Assembly (NCBI GenBank): GCA_018238155.1
Contig: JABCTZ010000023.1
Span: forward strand, 1-43,979
DNA: 43,979 nucleotides
DNA from: Candidatus Heimdallarchaeota archaeon
GTDB lineage: Archaea; Asgardarchaeota; Heimdallarchaeia; JABLTI01
Reading direction: 5' to 3'
The notes under the pieces were generated by a model. That model was not told where the DNA came from. It did not search any database and saw only the letters and a list, made by a program, of their open reading frames with translations. Positions within the stretch are counted from its first letter, which is position 1. Each line of letters opens with the position of its first letter. Positions 1 through 9,392 of this stretch are shown one piece after another. The translations under genes and the position numbers were made by a program.

Positions 1-481
1 TTGAACCATTTTCTTGTGCTGAAGTCCAATAAAGAAGCTTTCCTTTCCCTTGTGTGTAGAACAACATCATTCCGAAAGGAAGTAAAGCATTCATACAATT
101 CCGGATGAAGTTTTCAGTTGCTAGTAATTGACGATTGGATGACTCTTGAATAGCTGTTTGCGATTCTTCTTCACTAATATCTGTCCAATCTGGTAAAGAA
201 ATGATCTCTAAAATGGCTATTTGATTATCAGATGGAATGTTTGATTCACTTTGATAATTAAGATTAGCAGATGTTCTGAATTTATTTTTTCTCTTGATAT
301 ATCGAATAGTTAAAACTGCTCCCAGAATAAAAATCAAGATGATAAAAATCCAAAAAACCCAGGTGAAAAATGATTTGAACGCTGTATTAATCTCTGTTAC
401 TGATATTGAGAATAACACCACTAACGCTATTAAGACAACAATAATTATGAAACCATCTGAACCACTACTCTCATCAGTCAT
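1..481 (-). CDS. Partial membrane protein with two N-terminal transmembrane helices
   Basis: The minus frame is open from an ATG at 481 to the window edge, so the C-terminus is missing. The start is MTDESSGSDGF. Two hydrophobic segments follow at about residues 11-28 and 40-62, then a basic stretch (RYIKRKNK), so the remainder should face the cytoplasm. The soluble part that is visible has an acidic helix (DWTDISEEE) and then LLPFGMMLFYTQGKGKLLYW, which looks like a small folded domain that I do not recognise. A plus-strand frame over the same bases is a shadow. Function unknown. Confidence 0.6.
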   Translation of the reverse strand, partial: MTDESSGSDGFIIIVVLIALVVLFSISVTEINTAFKSFFTWVFWIFIILIFILGAVLTIRYIKRKNKFRTSANLNYQSESNIPSDNQIAILEIISLPDWTDISEEESQTAIQESSNRQLLATENFIRNCMNALLPFGMMLFYTQGKGKLLYWTSAQENGS

Positions 482-640
482 CTTTGCTTAGCAACCTGTA
501 CTACTCGTACACGCTACTAGTTTGTTGCTGACGACAAAATAAAAAGACCACAGAAAAAAGAAATTTTAGTAATTAATCTTGAAATTCCATGAATTGATTT
601 GAATCTAGTAAAGTTATAATGTAATTAGTAATGCTTCATT

Positions 641-1681
641 TCAAGCTTTGTTTTCATCATCTTTTACTTTGTTTAAAGATAATTCTAACAATATTGCATA
701 AGCGTGGTAATGATAACTCACAGATATGTAATAGATGATAAAAGTTAACATTTGCAGTTGCTGATTGATTTTTGTAAATTGTTCATAACTAAATTTCTCT
801 GATTCTTTTGAATTATAATTAATTAGAACATAATCATCAATTATTTCACATTTTCCTTTTTCATCTAGATGATGTATTACTAAATTTCTTATTTTATTAA
901 TTCCCTTTTTACCATATACCCATTCGTAGATCATCAGAATTTTCAGAAGAGTAGGCTTATTTGAAAGATAATCTTTTAACATTGGATGATCTTTATCCAT
1001 TTTACGTGTATGGTATAATTGACTTTTTTTTAGTTTCTTACCATTTTTTAGTGACTTCTCTAGATATTTGGAATCATGTGAATTTAATTTTCTAATTAAT
1101 ATTAAAATTAGTGTTGAAAGTAGAATGAAAGTTTCATATGTTTGGCTTAATTTTGCAAACAAATCAATAAAATATTCTTTTAATTCAATTGAAGAAACTG
1201 TTCGAGTTTCAACTTCATCCTTATATTCAATCCATTCTATAGGTAATGGATCTTTCTTCCATTCTTCTTTTAATTTTCTTAATTTTAATCTGTATTCTTC
1301 AATACTTTCGGGTCGCATTTTTGTTATTCTATCTATATTTTCAAAATAACTAATCACTTTTGTTTGTTGAATATTTTGTTCATCAATTAATGAAAAGTCA
1401 TCCAATTGTCTTTTAGTAAATCTGTGAATTTTTAATCTCTTACCAAATTCCAAAACTGCTTCAGTTAAATCAATAGTATCTCTAATCTTAAACTGAGTGT
1501 CAAACAAATTGTTAAACAATTGCATTATTAAACTAGCAAATTCCTGATGAGTATTTTCTTCTAAGAGAATCTCTCTACCAAATGTTTCTTCAATAATAGC
1601 TAAATAAAAATCCCTGTATTGTTTCAATAGTGTTATACTTTCTTTTATTGAATTTAATTCATTTTCTTCCTTATTATTCAT
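641..1681 (-). CDS. HEPN-domain protein, putative ribonuclease
   Basis: This is a mostly helical protein of about 346 residues. Near residues 265-274 it has KIRNLVIHHLD, which fits the HEPN RNase signature (R-N-x3-H: R268, N269, H273). HEPN proteins are usually metal-independent RNases in toxin-antitoxin or abortive-infection systems. The N-terminal 180 residues are charged helices with no recognised domain, and residues 188-199 are hydrophobic. I chose the ATG at 1681; a GTG three codons upstream (1690) is also possible. It is divergent from the Dam-HerA-NurA operon and separated from it by an interspersed repeat, so it may be an independent defence gene. The HEPN call rests on this one motif and the helical composition. 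Confidence 0.5.
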   Translation of the reverse strand: MNNKEENELNSIKESITLLKQYRDFYLAIIEETFGREILLEENTHQEFASLIMQLFNNLFDTQFKIRDTIDLTEAVLEFGKRLKIHRFTKRQLDDFSLIDEQNIQQTKVISYFENIDRITKMRPESIEEYRLKLRKLKEEWKKDPLPIEWIEYKDEVETRTVSSIELKEYFIDLFAKLSQTYETFILLSTLILILIRKLNSHDSKYLEKSLKNGKKLKKSQLYHTRKMDKDHPMLKDYLSNKPTLLKILMIYEWVYGKKGINKIRNLVIHHLDEKGKCEIIDDYVLINYNSKESEKFSYEQFTKINQQLQMLTFIIYYISVSYHYHAYAILLELSLNKVKDDENKA

Positions 1682-1743
1682 TGAAATCACATTTGATTAT
1701 ATTTAATCATGCAAAAAAATCTTGCCTCTTAAGTGAAATCCTT

Positions 1744-1937
1744 CCCGAAATGGTCTTCTAGCCCTTCAAGAAGAAGCGAGGGCCGTAGATTCTACAAAAT
1801 AATTATCAGTTATTTTTTATTTTCTTTTACTAACCCCTATAACCTCAGGTGAGGCTAGGATTAATGAAAGCTTAATAATTAGATCTATTTCTAGTAATAA
1901 AAGCCAATTTGAAGAGGTATTCATTCCTTTTCGAATT
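1744..1937 (+). repeat. Bipartite interspersed repeat, copy 1 (complete)
   Basis: The 408-bp gap between the HEPN gene and the Dam gene holds a complete copy. The 5' half runs from CCCGAAATGG to the near-palindrome GTAGATTCTAC (1785-1795). A T-rich spacer follows, then the 3' half with the hairpin CCTCAGGTGAGG and a decayed tail ending near TTCGAATTTTT. No gene was seen in the gap. Confidence 0.85.
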
Positions 1938-2099
1938 TTTATTGCTTTTCATTATCAGAAAATTGCTTTTTCCATCTACACGAATCTTTCATGTATTGCC
2001 TTTTATGAAAAACTCACAAACAAAACCTTTAAACCTTCATTTAAGTAAATGAATTAGGATAGAACAATCCGAAAAGGAAAAGATGGAAGTATAAGTACA

Positions 2100-2924
2100 T
2101 TGGGGCGAATAAAATTCATCCGTTATCCTGGTGGAAAACAAAGATTACTAAATCACTTACTACTATATTTACCTACAGCTGTTGAAATTCAAGGTAGATA
2201 TATTGAACCTTTTGTTGGTGGAGGTTCTGTTTTCTTTTCAATCAATCCCAAAAATGCTATATTATCCGACATAAATAAAGAGTTAATCGACTTATTTCGA
2301 GGTATTAGATATGCTCCTAAGAAAATATGGGAATTATACTCTAATTTTCCATCAACAAAAGTAGGATATTATAAGATTCGAGACGATTTCAATTATATTG
2401 ATTTAATTTCAAGAGCAGCTAGAACCTTATTTTTGAATAGAACTTGCTTTAAAGGTATGTGGAGACATAATTCACAAGGTAAATTTAACATTGGATATGG
2501 TGGACAAGATAGACGTTGGGTAATTTGTGAAGAAGATATTAAAGAAGTATCAAATAGACTCAAAGGTGTTAAATTATTATATTCAGATTTTCAAGAAATA
2601 ATTGACAATAGCAAGAAAGGAGATTTCATTTTTCTAGATCCACCATATAAACCAAATGAAATTGAGTGTTTGAATGAACACTATTCCTATGGGTGTTTTA
2701 CTTTTGAAGATCATATCAGGTTATCCATCTCATTGCAAAAAGCTAGTGACAGAGGTGTAAAGTGGGCACTAACAACTTCATCACATCAAAAGATAATAGA
2801 TTTATTTGATTTGAATAATGTTGTTAATTTTCCTGTTGGTACAGGACCCAAACCAGGAATTCTGACAATAAATTCTGGTGAAGTATTAATTCTAAACTAT
2901 AAAGAAAAGGAAATTGAAAACTAA
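2100..2924 (+). CDS. dam: DNA adenine N6-methyltransferase, Dam (D12 class)
   Basis: A 274-residue D12-class adenine methyltransferase that transfers a methyl group from S-adenosylmethionine to adenine N6. The class motifs are in order: YPGGKQRL (motif X, about residues 9-16), FVGGGSVFF (the FxGxG cofactor motif, about 38-46) and FLDPPY (catalytic DPPY, about 178-183). The start is a TTG at 2100; no better in-frame ATG lies upstream. Its stop overlaps the HerA start by one base (TAATG), so the genes are translationally coupled. No cognate restriction enzyme is adjacent; HerA-NurA takes that place, so methylation may mark self DNA for the helicase-nuclease. The target sequence cannot be read from this data. 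Confidence 0.92.
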   Translation: MGRIKFIRYPGGKQRLLNHLLLYLPTAVEIQGRYIEPFVGGGSVFFSINPKNAILSDINKELIDLFRGIRYAPKKIWELYSNFPSTKVGYYKIRDDFNYIDLISRAARTLFLNRTCFKGMWRHNSQGKFNIGYGGQDRRWVICEEDIKEVSNRLKGVKLLYSDFQEIIDNSKKGDFIFLDPPYKPNEIECLNEHYSYGCFTFEDHIRLSISLQKASDRGVKWALTTSSHQKIIDLFDLNNVVNFPVGTGPKPGILTINSGEVLILNYKEKEIEN

Positions 2925-4918
2925 TGAAGAAATTACTCGAAGATACAAAATATCAAGAGCATCAAATTCGACCTTTGATTGATTTTTTAGATCAAGAAAA
3001 GAAATTTGAACAAGCTGAAATTTTTGAACAAATGCGTTTTGCTGGTTATGTACTAGATATTAGTTATGATAAAGTAACTATTATTACATCTGATCCATTC
3101 AAGAAGCTTGTTGGAGGTATACCTAGAAATTCTCTACTAGTTATGATTCCTGATAGTTTTGAAGAAATGCCACCGCATTTTACACTATTAAGGGTACTAG
3201 AAGCTGCTGCAACTCCTCTAAAAAAAGAGGTTCAACAAACATATTTTGAACTGCAGAAAAGCTCAATGCCCGAGTTAGATATTTTTACTCAATCGGAACT
3301 TCAGTGGGGAGCTTTAAAAACCGATGTTATTGGTATGTTTTATCCTCATCCAGATAGATTGAATAAAATTGAATTCTCCGGGGACATAAATAATTTTGTG
3401 AGTGCTCATATGTATAAGGTTTATTCACCAAACAAAGAGTTGCTAAATCTTATTATAAATAGTTCTGTTGAAGAAGAACAATCTTTTCCCCTTGGTAAAC
3501 TAAGGTTTACTGAATGTAGATTGAATCATCAAAGCTGTGAATATTCAGACTTAGATGTTTCTATTTCACCTAGAGATTTTCTAGCAACAAGAACAGCAAT
3601 GTTTGGAAAAACCAGATTAGGAAAAAGTAATATTGTAAAAATTATTGCACAAAGCTTAGTCGAAACAACCAACGAAGAAAGAAATGTTGGACAATTAATA
3701 TTTGATATAAATGGGGAATATGCAAATGATAACCCACAAGATGATAATCTGTCATTGGCAAGTGTTTATGAGCAGAATTGTGTCGTGTATGCATTAACCC
3801 AAAAACCAAATACACCTTCACGATCATTACGGATTAATTTTTATGAATATCCAGAAGTGTCTATGACAATTTTATCAAGATTAATTAAATCCACGCGAGG
3901 TAGTTTATCTAATTATATTGACAATTTTATTAACTGTAATTTACCTTCATTGGAGGATTTATCAGATAATCAATTAGAACATAATATTCGACTAAGATCC
4001 AAAAGAAGGATATTGATGTATTGGGCTTTATTGTATAAAGCAGGTTTTACGGTTGACCAAAATGCTCTGATACAATTGATGCGTGATCATTCCACTGTTA
4101 GGGGTGCCCCATTGGACCCTGGATATAGACGAGAATTGCGAATTGCGATGTATTCTAGCACGCCACCTCAAATTACTAATTTAAATGAATTAGTTACTGA
4201 ATTTGAAACAATATACCAGTTTTTCAGAAACAATAGATCCGCTGAAGAGCTGAGATCTGCAAATGGTAATTTATTAGTTACAAATGATGATGAATCAATA
4301 TTATATATGTTAAATCCACCAACAGGTTCAGGATATAGAATTCTCCCCCCATATCGTGATTATCATGATCAAAATGCTGGAGAATTTATTCAAGAAATAA
4401 TCAATTTACTTGAAGATGGATTAACAGTGATTATTGATTTAGGAAATGCTCCTCCTGAAATAATGAATTTCTACTCAGATCAATTGGCAAGAGCGTTATT
4501 TAACAATCAAGTTAATAAATTCTCTAGAAATGAATTAGGAGATCATTATATACAATTATACTTTGAAGAAGCACACAATCTATTTCCAAATCAAGATGAT
4601 TATAATAAGGATATATACAGAAGATTAGCTAAGGAAGGAGCAAAGTATCATATTGGAATGGTTTACTCAACTCAATCTGTTACAACTATTAATCAAGATT
4701 TATTAGCACAAACTGAAAATTTCTTTGTTGCACACTTGTCTTCAAAAAATGAAGTAAATAGGTTAGCAAATATAAATTCAGCTTTTGATGGGTTGCAAGA
4801 TGATATTTTAAGATCGAAAACAGTTGGCTTCATCAGATTATTAACTAGGTCTCATAGATTCGTAATTCCAGTTCAAGCTAAAAAATTTAGTTTGATTGAG
4901 TCAAATGGTGAGGAATAA
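2924..4918 (+). CDS. herA: HerA-family DNA-translocating ATPase
   Basis: A 664-residue HerA/FtsK-type ATPase. It has a Walker A in the form GKTRLGKSN (about residues 228-236; the usual GxTGSGKS is slightly altered but keeps K and S). The HerA hallmark DINGEYA is at about 261-267, a Walker B LYFEEAHNLFP near 550, and a sensor-like YSTQSVTTIN. The N-terminal 210 residues replace the usual HAS beta-barrel region and look divergent. HerA forms hexamers that pump DNA into the NurA nuclease. It sits between Dam and NurA with almost no spacing. In bacteria and archaea HerA with a nuclease is used for end resection and also in several antiphage systems; the methylase neighbour favours defence. Confidence 0.9.
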   Translation: MKKLLEDTKYQEHQIRPLIDFLDQEKKFEQAEIFEQMRFAGYVLDISYDKVTIITSDPFKKLVGGIPRNSLLVMIPDSFEEMPPHFTLLRVLEAAATPLKKEVQQTYFELQKSSMPELDIFTQSELQWGALKTDVIGMFYPHPDRLNKIEFSGDINNFVSAHMYKVYSPNKELLNLIINSSVEEEQSFPLGKLRFTECRLNHQSCEYSDLDVSISPRDFLATRTAMFGKTRLGKSNIVKIIAQSLVETTNEERNVGQLIFDINGEYANDNPQDDNLSLASVYEQNCVVYALTQKPNTPSRSLRINFYEYPEVSMTILSRLIKSTRGSLSNYIDNFINCNLPSLEDLSDNQLEHNIRLRSKRRILMYWALLYKAGFTVDQNALIQLMRDHSTVRGAPLDPGYRRELRIAMYSSTPPQITNLNELVTEFETIYQFFRNNRSAEELRSANGNLLVTNDDESILYMLNPPTGSGYRILPPYRDYHDQNAGEFIQEIINLLEDGLTVIIDLGNAPPEIMNFYSDQLARALFNNQVNKFSRNELGDHYIQLYFEEAHNLFPNQDDYNKDIYRRLAKEGAKYHIGMVYSTQSVTTINQDLLAQTENFFVAHLSSKNEVNRLANINSAFDGLQDDILRSKTVGFIRLLTRSHRFVIPVQAKKFSLIESNGEE

Positions 4919-4920
4919 AA

Positions 4921-6228
4921 ATGCCCTATAAAGCTGGAAAATCACTTCCAGGGGAGCGAGCTAGTAAGCTAGGTCATTTGGAAGTATTAGATAGTGAATT
5001 AATAAATGAGCTTCTTGATGAATTTAATACTGAAATTGATGTTACAGAAGTAGATGAAATTGATTGGACTGAAATTTCTAGTGAAGCTACTCCTTTGAGT
5101 TATATTTTTAGTGTAGATGGTTCCTATCAAGAGATAAAACTACAAAGATATAGTCCTGAAAAAATAATTACTTATGTAAAAACAGCTATTCTGAAATTTG
5201 ATCAAAAAGCTATAGAAAAAATAAATAAAAAATATCCTCACCCAATGGAATTAAGAAATGTATTAAAGGGAAGTTCATCATTTCATGCGACAGTATTTCC
5301 TCTGAAAAATGTATCAAAATCTGATCAAAATGTCTATAACACAAACAGAGAAATCATTTTTCGTTCATTACAGGACCCTCTACTAGAAAATTTACCATTT
5401 GAAACATTTAAATGGTTAGCTTATGAAAAATGGTCAAATGAACAGAAATCATTGCCTTTATTTGATTGTCCTCATTGTAGAGAAAAAGTTGCTACATTAG
5501 CATATGATCAAAATATTGGACAATGTTCAGGATGTGGTAATGATATTTATGTTACAGATATGTTAGGATTTCATTTAGATATGAATGATAATTGGGCACC
5601 AACTCAAATTGCTAGTACATACATGTTGTTGCATGAAACATTCTTGTTATTTTCCGGAATAAAATACTTTTGGGAGAACAATAAAGAAATTTTAACTGAA
5701 TGTTTATTTTTAAAGGATGGTCCTCTGTATATTCGTGCTCAATATTCTAAACTTGTAGCACCCATTAGACGATTTTTAGCTCATGCACGTAATGAGGGAT
5801 ATGAAATTCATATAGCAGGGCAAGAAAAAAGTGGTCGCTTCTTTGACTATCTTGAGATAATTGCCAAGGATTTGAATACTCCAAGCTTTTTCATACCAGA
5901 TAATAGATATATACTTGAAGATATCCAACATAGACCAATAACTAGTATGCCATATGGTAAGGATACAAATTATGGCGCAAAAGTCTTTGTTATTGTAGAT
6001 AAAAATCACAAATTTGTTCTAACTATACCAACTGGTGAATTCAATGAAACTCCTACACATACTTCAATAATTGGATTTGATAGAATATTAGCTACTTTAC
6101 CTAAGATTTTGAGTTATAAATTCGAAGGAGCTCTATTGCCAATTGAATTAGCAAATAAAATAGCCTCTTTATCAACATATCCATCCGCTCAGATTCTAAA
6201 GTTGTTTACAGAATCTAAAGGTCTATAG
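4921..6228 (+). CDS. nurA: NurA-domain nuclease with internal zinc ribbon
   Basis: This 435-residue protein follows HerA after two bases. It has the NurA metal-binding motif SVDGSYQ (D66) and the second motif LKDGPLYI near residue 263, as in the RNase-H-like NurA nuclease fold. Between them is a four-cysteine zinc ribbon (CPHC...CSGC, about residues 182-203), which is not a standard part of NurA and makes the protein longer than usual (300-350 residues). NurA cuts DNA delivered by the HerA ring. The gene ends 12 bp before the stop of the convergent inactive Argonaute. The family call is firm on motifs and context; the third acidic residue was not assigned. Confidence 0.82.
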   Translation: MPYKAGKSLPGERASKLGHLEVLDSELINELLDEFNTEIDVTEVDEIDWTEISSEATPLSYIFSVDGSYQEIKLQRYSPEKIITYVKTAILKFDQKAIEKINKKYPHPMELRNVLKGSSSFHATVFPLKNVSKSDQNVYNTNREIIFRSLQDPLLENLPFETFKWLAYEKWSNEQKSLPLFDCPHCREKVATLAYDQNIGQCSGCGNDIYVTDMLGFHLDMNDNWAPTQIASTYMLLHETFLLFSGIKYFWENNKEILTECLFLKDGPLYIRAQYSKLVAPIRRFLAHARNEGYEIHIAGQEKSGRFFDYLEIIAKDLNTPSFFIPDNRYILEDIQHRPITSMPYGKDTNYGAKVFVIVDKNHKFVLTIPTGEFNETPTHTSIIGFDRILATLPKILSYKFEGALLPIELANKIASLSTYPSAQILKLFTESKGL

Positions 6229-6240
6229 ATAATTAAGTCA

Positions 6241-8484
6241 TTAAACGAACCAAGCAATATTCTGGAATCCGTGAGGATAAATTCCTAATTCATTATATTT
6301 TTCAAGCATTAATTTTGGATAGTGTATTGTAATTGGTAATTTTGATAGACCATGAGTAACATGCTGATTAACTCTTGCGAGCATATGAATTCTTTCAATT
6401 ATTTCTTTTGTTAATTCTTCATCATTTGGATACTTAAGTTCAATCTTTATTGGTTTTGGAGTTCCCTCTCTAACTAATTCAACTGAGCTAGCTAATAACC
6501 CATTTCTTGAATCTAAAATTACATAAGATCCAGTTTGTGGTTTCTTATCATTCATACTTCTATCGAATAATCTTATTGGACCAATATTATCTTTTACTAA
6601 AATTATCCTTCTTGGATTCAATATCTCAATAATATCATTTAATTCATCGAAAATTTCACCATGCCAATGAATCTCAATTTGACTTTTCACCTCTAAGGTG
6701 GTGATTTTTTGATTTAATCTCACTAATGTTTCTCTTATATTCTCTACCTTCTCTATTAATCCATATTTCCATTCGCCATAATGACCCACAACTGATATCA
6801 TCATCAGTTTAATTTTATTATCATATTTTAAACCGATTGAAATATAATCCATTTTCTTACTTAGATGCCAACTATTTCTACCAAGATTATGATAAAGACC
6901 AAGAGAAATATTCCTAAGTTTGCCTAAATAACGTGTTCTATTATTATCAGGAATTGTACATTGAACACCAATTTGTTCCTCAAAGCATTTCTTATAGATT
7001 TTACTTTTTATATTATCAGATTTACTGCTAATAACTGCAAAAACAACTTGATTGTCCCCATCCTTTTTAATCTCGTCTATATTTGTCAAATATTTTACAG
7101 TAATTTTTTGAAATTTGAACATTTTTTGTAAACCATGAAATTTCTGTTTTTCAGCATTTCTAGGTACTCCATATATTAGATCATTAACAATATCATCACA
7201 TTTTTCTGTAGATATAACAATCAATTCAAGTGTTTTATTCAAGTTTTCACTATAATCAATAGGTCCGTATTTATATAGTGAATAATAAGGGTCATCAACA
7301 TTTTTTGATTTGCCAATCTTTCTTTTTGGTATATCTAGTATACCATTATTAATTCCATTATAGAGGGTTTGATTAAACCCAAGAATTCTTCCAAACGATT
7401 CAAATTCTTTTAGAATTTCCAATTGTTTTAGAATTCCAAATCTTCGTTCATCGGGGCTACTTCTTAGAAAGTCCATAATTTCTTGTCTATCTTCTCTTTT
7501 TTTGATTTTTCTAAAATCTACTTTCTCTCTTAATCTTTCTAAAGGAAATGTATATTCTCTACCCTTATAGGTTTTTACAATTGCTAGTGGTGGAGAATTC
7601 GAAATGAAATCTTGAATTATATTTAATTTACATTCTTCTTGAGCAAATTCTAAAATTGTTTTGCCTGAATCCTTTGGTTTAAAATCATGTGCACTTTTTG
7701 AATAATCAAACTTGCTTAAATAGTAAGAACTAGTTTTTGTTAATGGTGAAAGATTACAGGGATTTTCAGCAACAAATTTACATTTAAAATTCGGACAACA
7801 ATCCCAAAATTGTATTCTTTCTCCATTTTTCACTCTTCTTTCTAAATTATTTAATTCATTTGGTTCTAAATCTTTCAGTGTTCTCTTGATAATCATTAAA
7901 TTTGATCTATCAATGGCAATACCATATGAATTATTGTAATTAGTGATTCTAAAAATGAATCCCGGATAATGTAAAACTGTTTCTAAATTCTGAATCTCAT
8001 ATGGGTCCCTAATTTCAAAATCTATTTCTTCAATATTAGGATCAATCCATTGATTGAAAAATCGATTACTTCCAGTTAAAATGTAGCCAGCATTATTTAG
8101 TTTCTCCCCTATAATTCTTTTTAAAATATTTTTAATATTGAGTATTGAATCATTTTTTATGTTCTTATTAGATTTTAACCAAACTAAGTTACAATTACTA
8201 TATAATGTTCTAATATCATTTGAAATTTTACTCAAAAGCCTTTCATCATGACGAATTATAATGTGTAAAACAAGATTCTTTGGATCGTTAGAAATTAAAT
8301 ATTCCTCTTTCTCAATTATTTTAACAAGTTTCTCTCTAATTTGTTTTAAATGTTCATTCTTTTCATCCCAGCTGATATGTTTGTTTTTTAAATCTGCTTT
8401 AAATTGAATATGTTGTATATTTAATTCATTAAAATCTTCATTTAGTAATGATATATTTGTTTCAATATTAGTATTAATTTCCAT
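6241..8484 (-). CDS. Argonaute, long form, with inactivated PIWI domain
   Basis: A protein of about 747 residues ending in a PIWI domain. Recognisable parts (counted from the ATG at 8487-8485 region's first Met) are a PAZ-like stretch around 300-325 (KTYKGREYTFPLERL), the L2/MID boundary YKYGPIDYSENL (about 405-416), a MID region reaching IGVQCTI (about 506-512), and a C-terminus with SKLPITIHYPKLM (about 715-727), the usual end of prokaryotic Argonautes. The active site is lost: the first Asp (GxD) reads IGLKYD, with K554 at its place, and the RDG motif reads HWHG, with H609 replacing Asp. It should bind guide and target without slicing. A Cys-rich patch (CCPNFKC, about 230-236) is unusual. 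Its upstream gene lies 10 bases away, so the two are co-transcribed. Confidence 0.8.
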   Translation of the reverse strand: MEINTNIETNISLLNEDFNELNIQHIQFKADLKNKHISWDEKNEHLKQIREKLVKIIEKEEYLISNDPKNLVLHIIIRHDERLLSKISNDIRTLYSNCNLVWLKSNKNIKNDSILNIKNILKRIIGEKLNNAGYILTGSNRFFNQWIDPNIEEIDFEIRDPYEIQNLETVLHYPGFIFRITNYNNSYGIAIDRSNLMIIKRTLKDLEPNELNNLERRVKNGERIQFWDCCPNFKCKFVAENPCNLSPLTKTSSYYLSKFDYSKSAHDFKPKDSGKTILEFAQEECKLNIIQDFISNSPPLAIVKTYKGREYTFPLERLREKVDFRKIKKREDRQEIMDFLRSSPDERRFGILKQLEILKEFESFGRILGFNQTLYNGINNGILDIPKRKIGKSKNVDDPYYSLYKYGPIDYSENLNKTLELIVISTEKCDDIVNDLIYGVPRNAEKQKFHGLQKMFKFQKITVKYLTNIDEIKKDGDNQVVFAVISSKSDNIKSKIYKKCFEEQIGVQCTIPDNNRTRYLGKLRNISLGLYHNLGRNSWHLSKKMDYISIGLKYDNKIKLMMISVVGHYGEWKYGLIEKVENIRETLVRLNQKITTLEVKSQIEIHWHGEIFDELNDIIEILNPRRIILVKDNIGPIRLFDRSMNDKKPQTGSYVILDSRNGLLASSVELVREGTPKPIKIELKYPNDEELTKEIIERIHMLARVNQHVTHGLSKLPITIHYPKLMLEKYNELGIYPHGFQNIAWFV

Positions 8485-8494
8485 CAAAATTCAC

Positions 8495-9274
8495 TCATCT
8501 TGTTTTAAACTCAATGTCTGTTAGGTAGATTTTTCTATCAGCAAATCTCTCAATTTCCAACTCTACATCATTAGATTCTATATTATCTAATTGATAGAAA
8601 GCCCACCTTAATTCATACAATATTTGTAAAGCTGAAAGTTTGATAAACGTTTTTATAAAATTCTTACCTCTAATTTTACGCAATTCTTCTATTGCATCAC
8701 GAAGATTCCTATTTACTGGTTTTAATATAATATTCAACCAAATTTCATATTTATCTTCATAGGATCTAAAACAAATACTTGCTTCACTTTCTAGCTCCAT
8801 AGGAATTTTTCTATCGTTATTTAAGAGAAGTTTTATTGCATTGTCTTGGTAATCGGAATTAAAACCTCTTTTAATAAGCAGATCAGGAATTATATTTATA
8901 TGATCTTTACTTATATCAAAATTCAAAGAGTAAGTGAAATTAATATATGGACTTTTTTTCTTACCCAATTTATCTCTTAATTCATTTAAGAGTCTAAAAA
9001 AATAAATTCCTTTATTTGTTAACTTAAATGGGTCTGTATGTTTTGTACCAATTTTTTCTATAAGATTCGTTTGCTTTAGAATTCTAATATGTTGGTTAAA
9101 TGCTTCTTTTGAGAGTTCTTTATCAATCTGATCTGCTATTTCGATATTCACACTATTCATTAATTCTTGAAATCTTAGTCCTGAACCGGATAATCCAAGT
9201 ATAGAGATAATTCTTCTTCGAAATATATTATTTGTGACTTCAAAGAACTCTACAAACATTTTTTCGGATAACAT
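8495..9274 (-). CDS. Winged-helix protein partnered with the inactive Argonaute
   Basis: A protein of about 260 residues in two parts. The first 90 or so residues form an ArsR/MarR-like winged helix: RRRIISILGLSGSGLRFQEL, a recognition-type helix EAFNQHIRILKQTNLIE, then a wing ending in PFKLTNKGIYFF. The rest, with alternating strands and helices (DISKDHINIIPDLLIKRG, CFRSYEDKYEIWLNIIL), is unrecognised. I prefer the ATG at 9274; a TTG at 9295 preceded by GAGAGAG is an alternative. It ends ten bases before the Argonaute start. It could be an autoregulator of the divergent promoter region or a DNA-binding partner of the Argonaute. The winged helix is well supported; the role is inference. Confidence 0.6.
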   Translation of the reverse strand: MLSEKMFVEFFEVTNNIFRRRIISILGLSGSGLRFQELMNSVNIEIADQIDKELSKEAFNQHIRILKQTNLIEKIGTKHTDPFKLTNKGIYFFRLLNELRDKLGKKKSPYINFTYSLNFDISKDHINIIPDLLIKRGFNSDYQDNAIKLLLNNDRKIPMELESEASICFRSYEDKYEIWLNIILKPVNRNLRDAIEELRKIRGKNFIKTFIKLSALQILYELRWAFYQLDNIESNDVELEIERFADRKIYLTDIEFKTR

Positions 9275-9305
9275 TGTGTAATTCAATATACACAAACTCT
9301 CTCTC

Positions 9306-9318
9306 TTTTTATACTTTT
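9306..9318 (-). promoter_or_regulatory. Candidate TATA box for the winged-helix/Argonaute operon
   Basis: Read on the minus strand the sequence is AAAAGTATAAAAA, about 35 bases upstream of the ATG at 9274. An AT-rich stretch at about 9345-9358 could serve the divergent gene at 9393. The roughly 120-bp divergent region therefore probably holds promoters for both Argonaute operons and is a natural binding site for the winged-helix protein. Confidence 0.4.
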
Positions 9319-9392
9319 GTCTTAAAGTGTATTTTTAATTACAAACAATATTAATATATCTCATAAATCTATAGTATAAATGAGGAAAAATC

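Noticed and set aside
294..491. 65-residue plus-strand frame
   Set aside because: It is opposite the transmembrane region of the minus-strand partial gene and has no ribosome binding site or family features.
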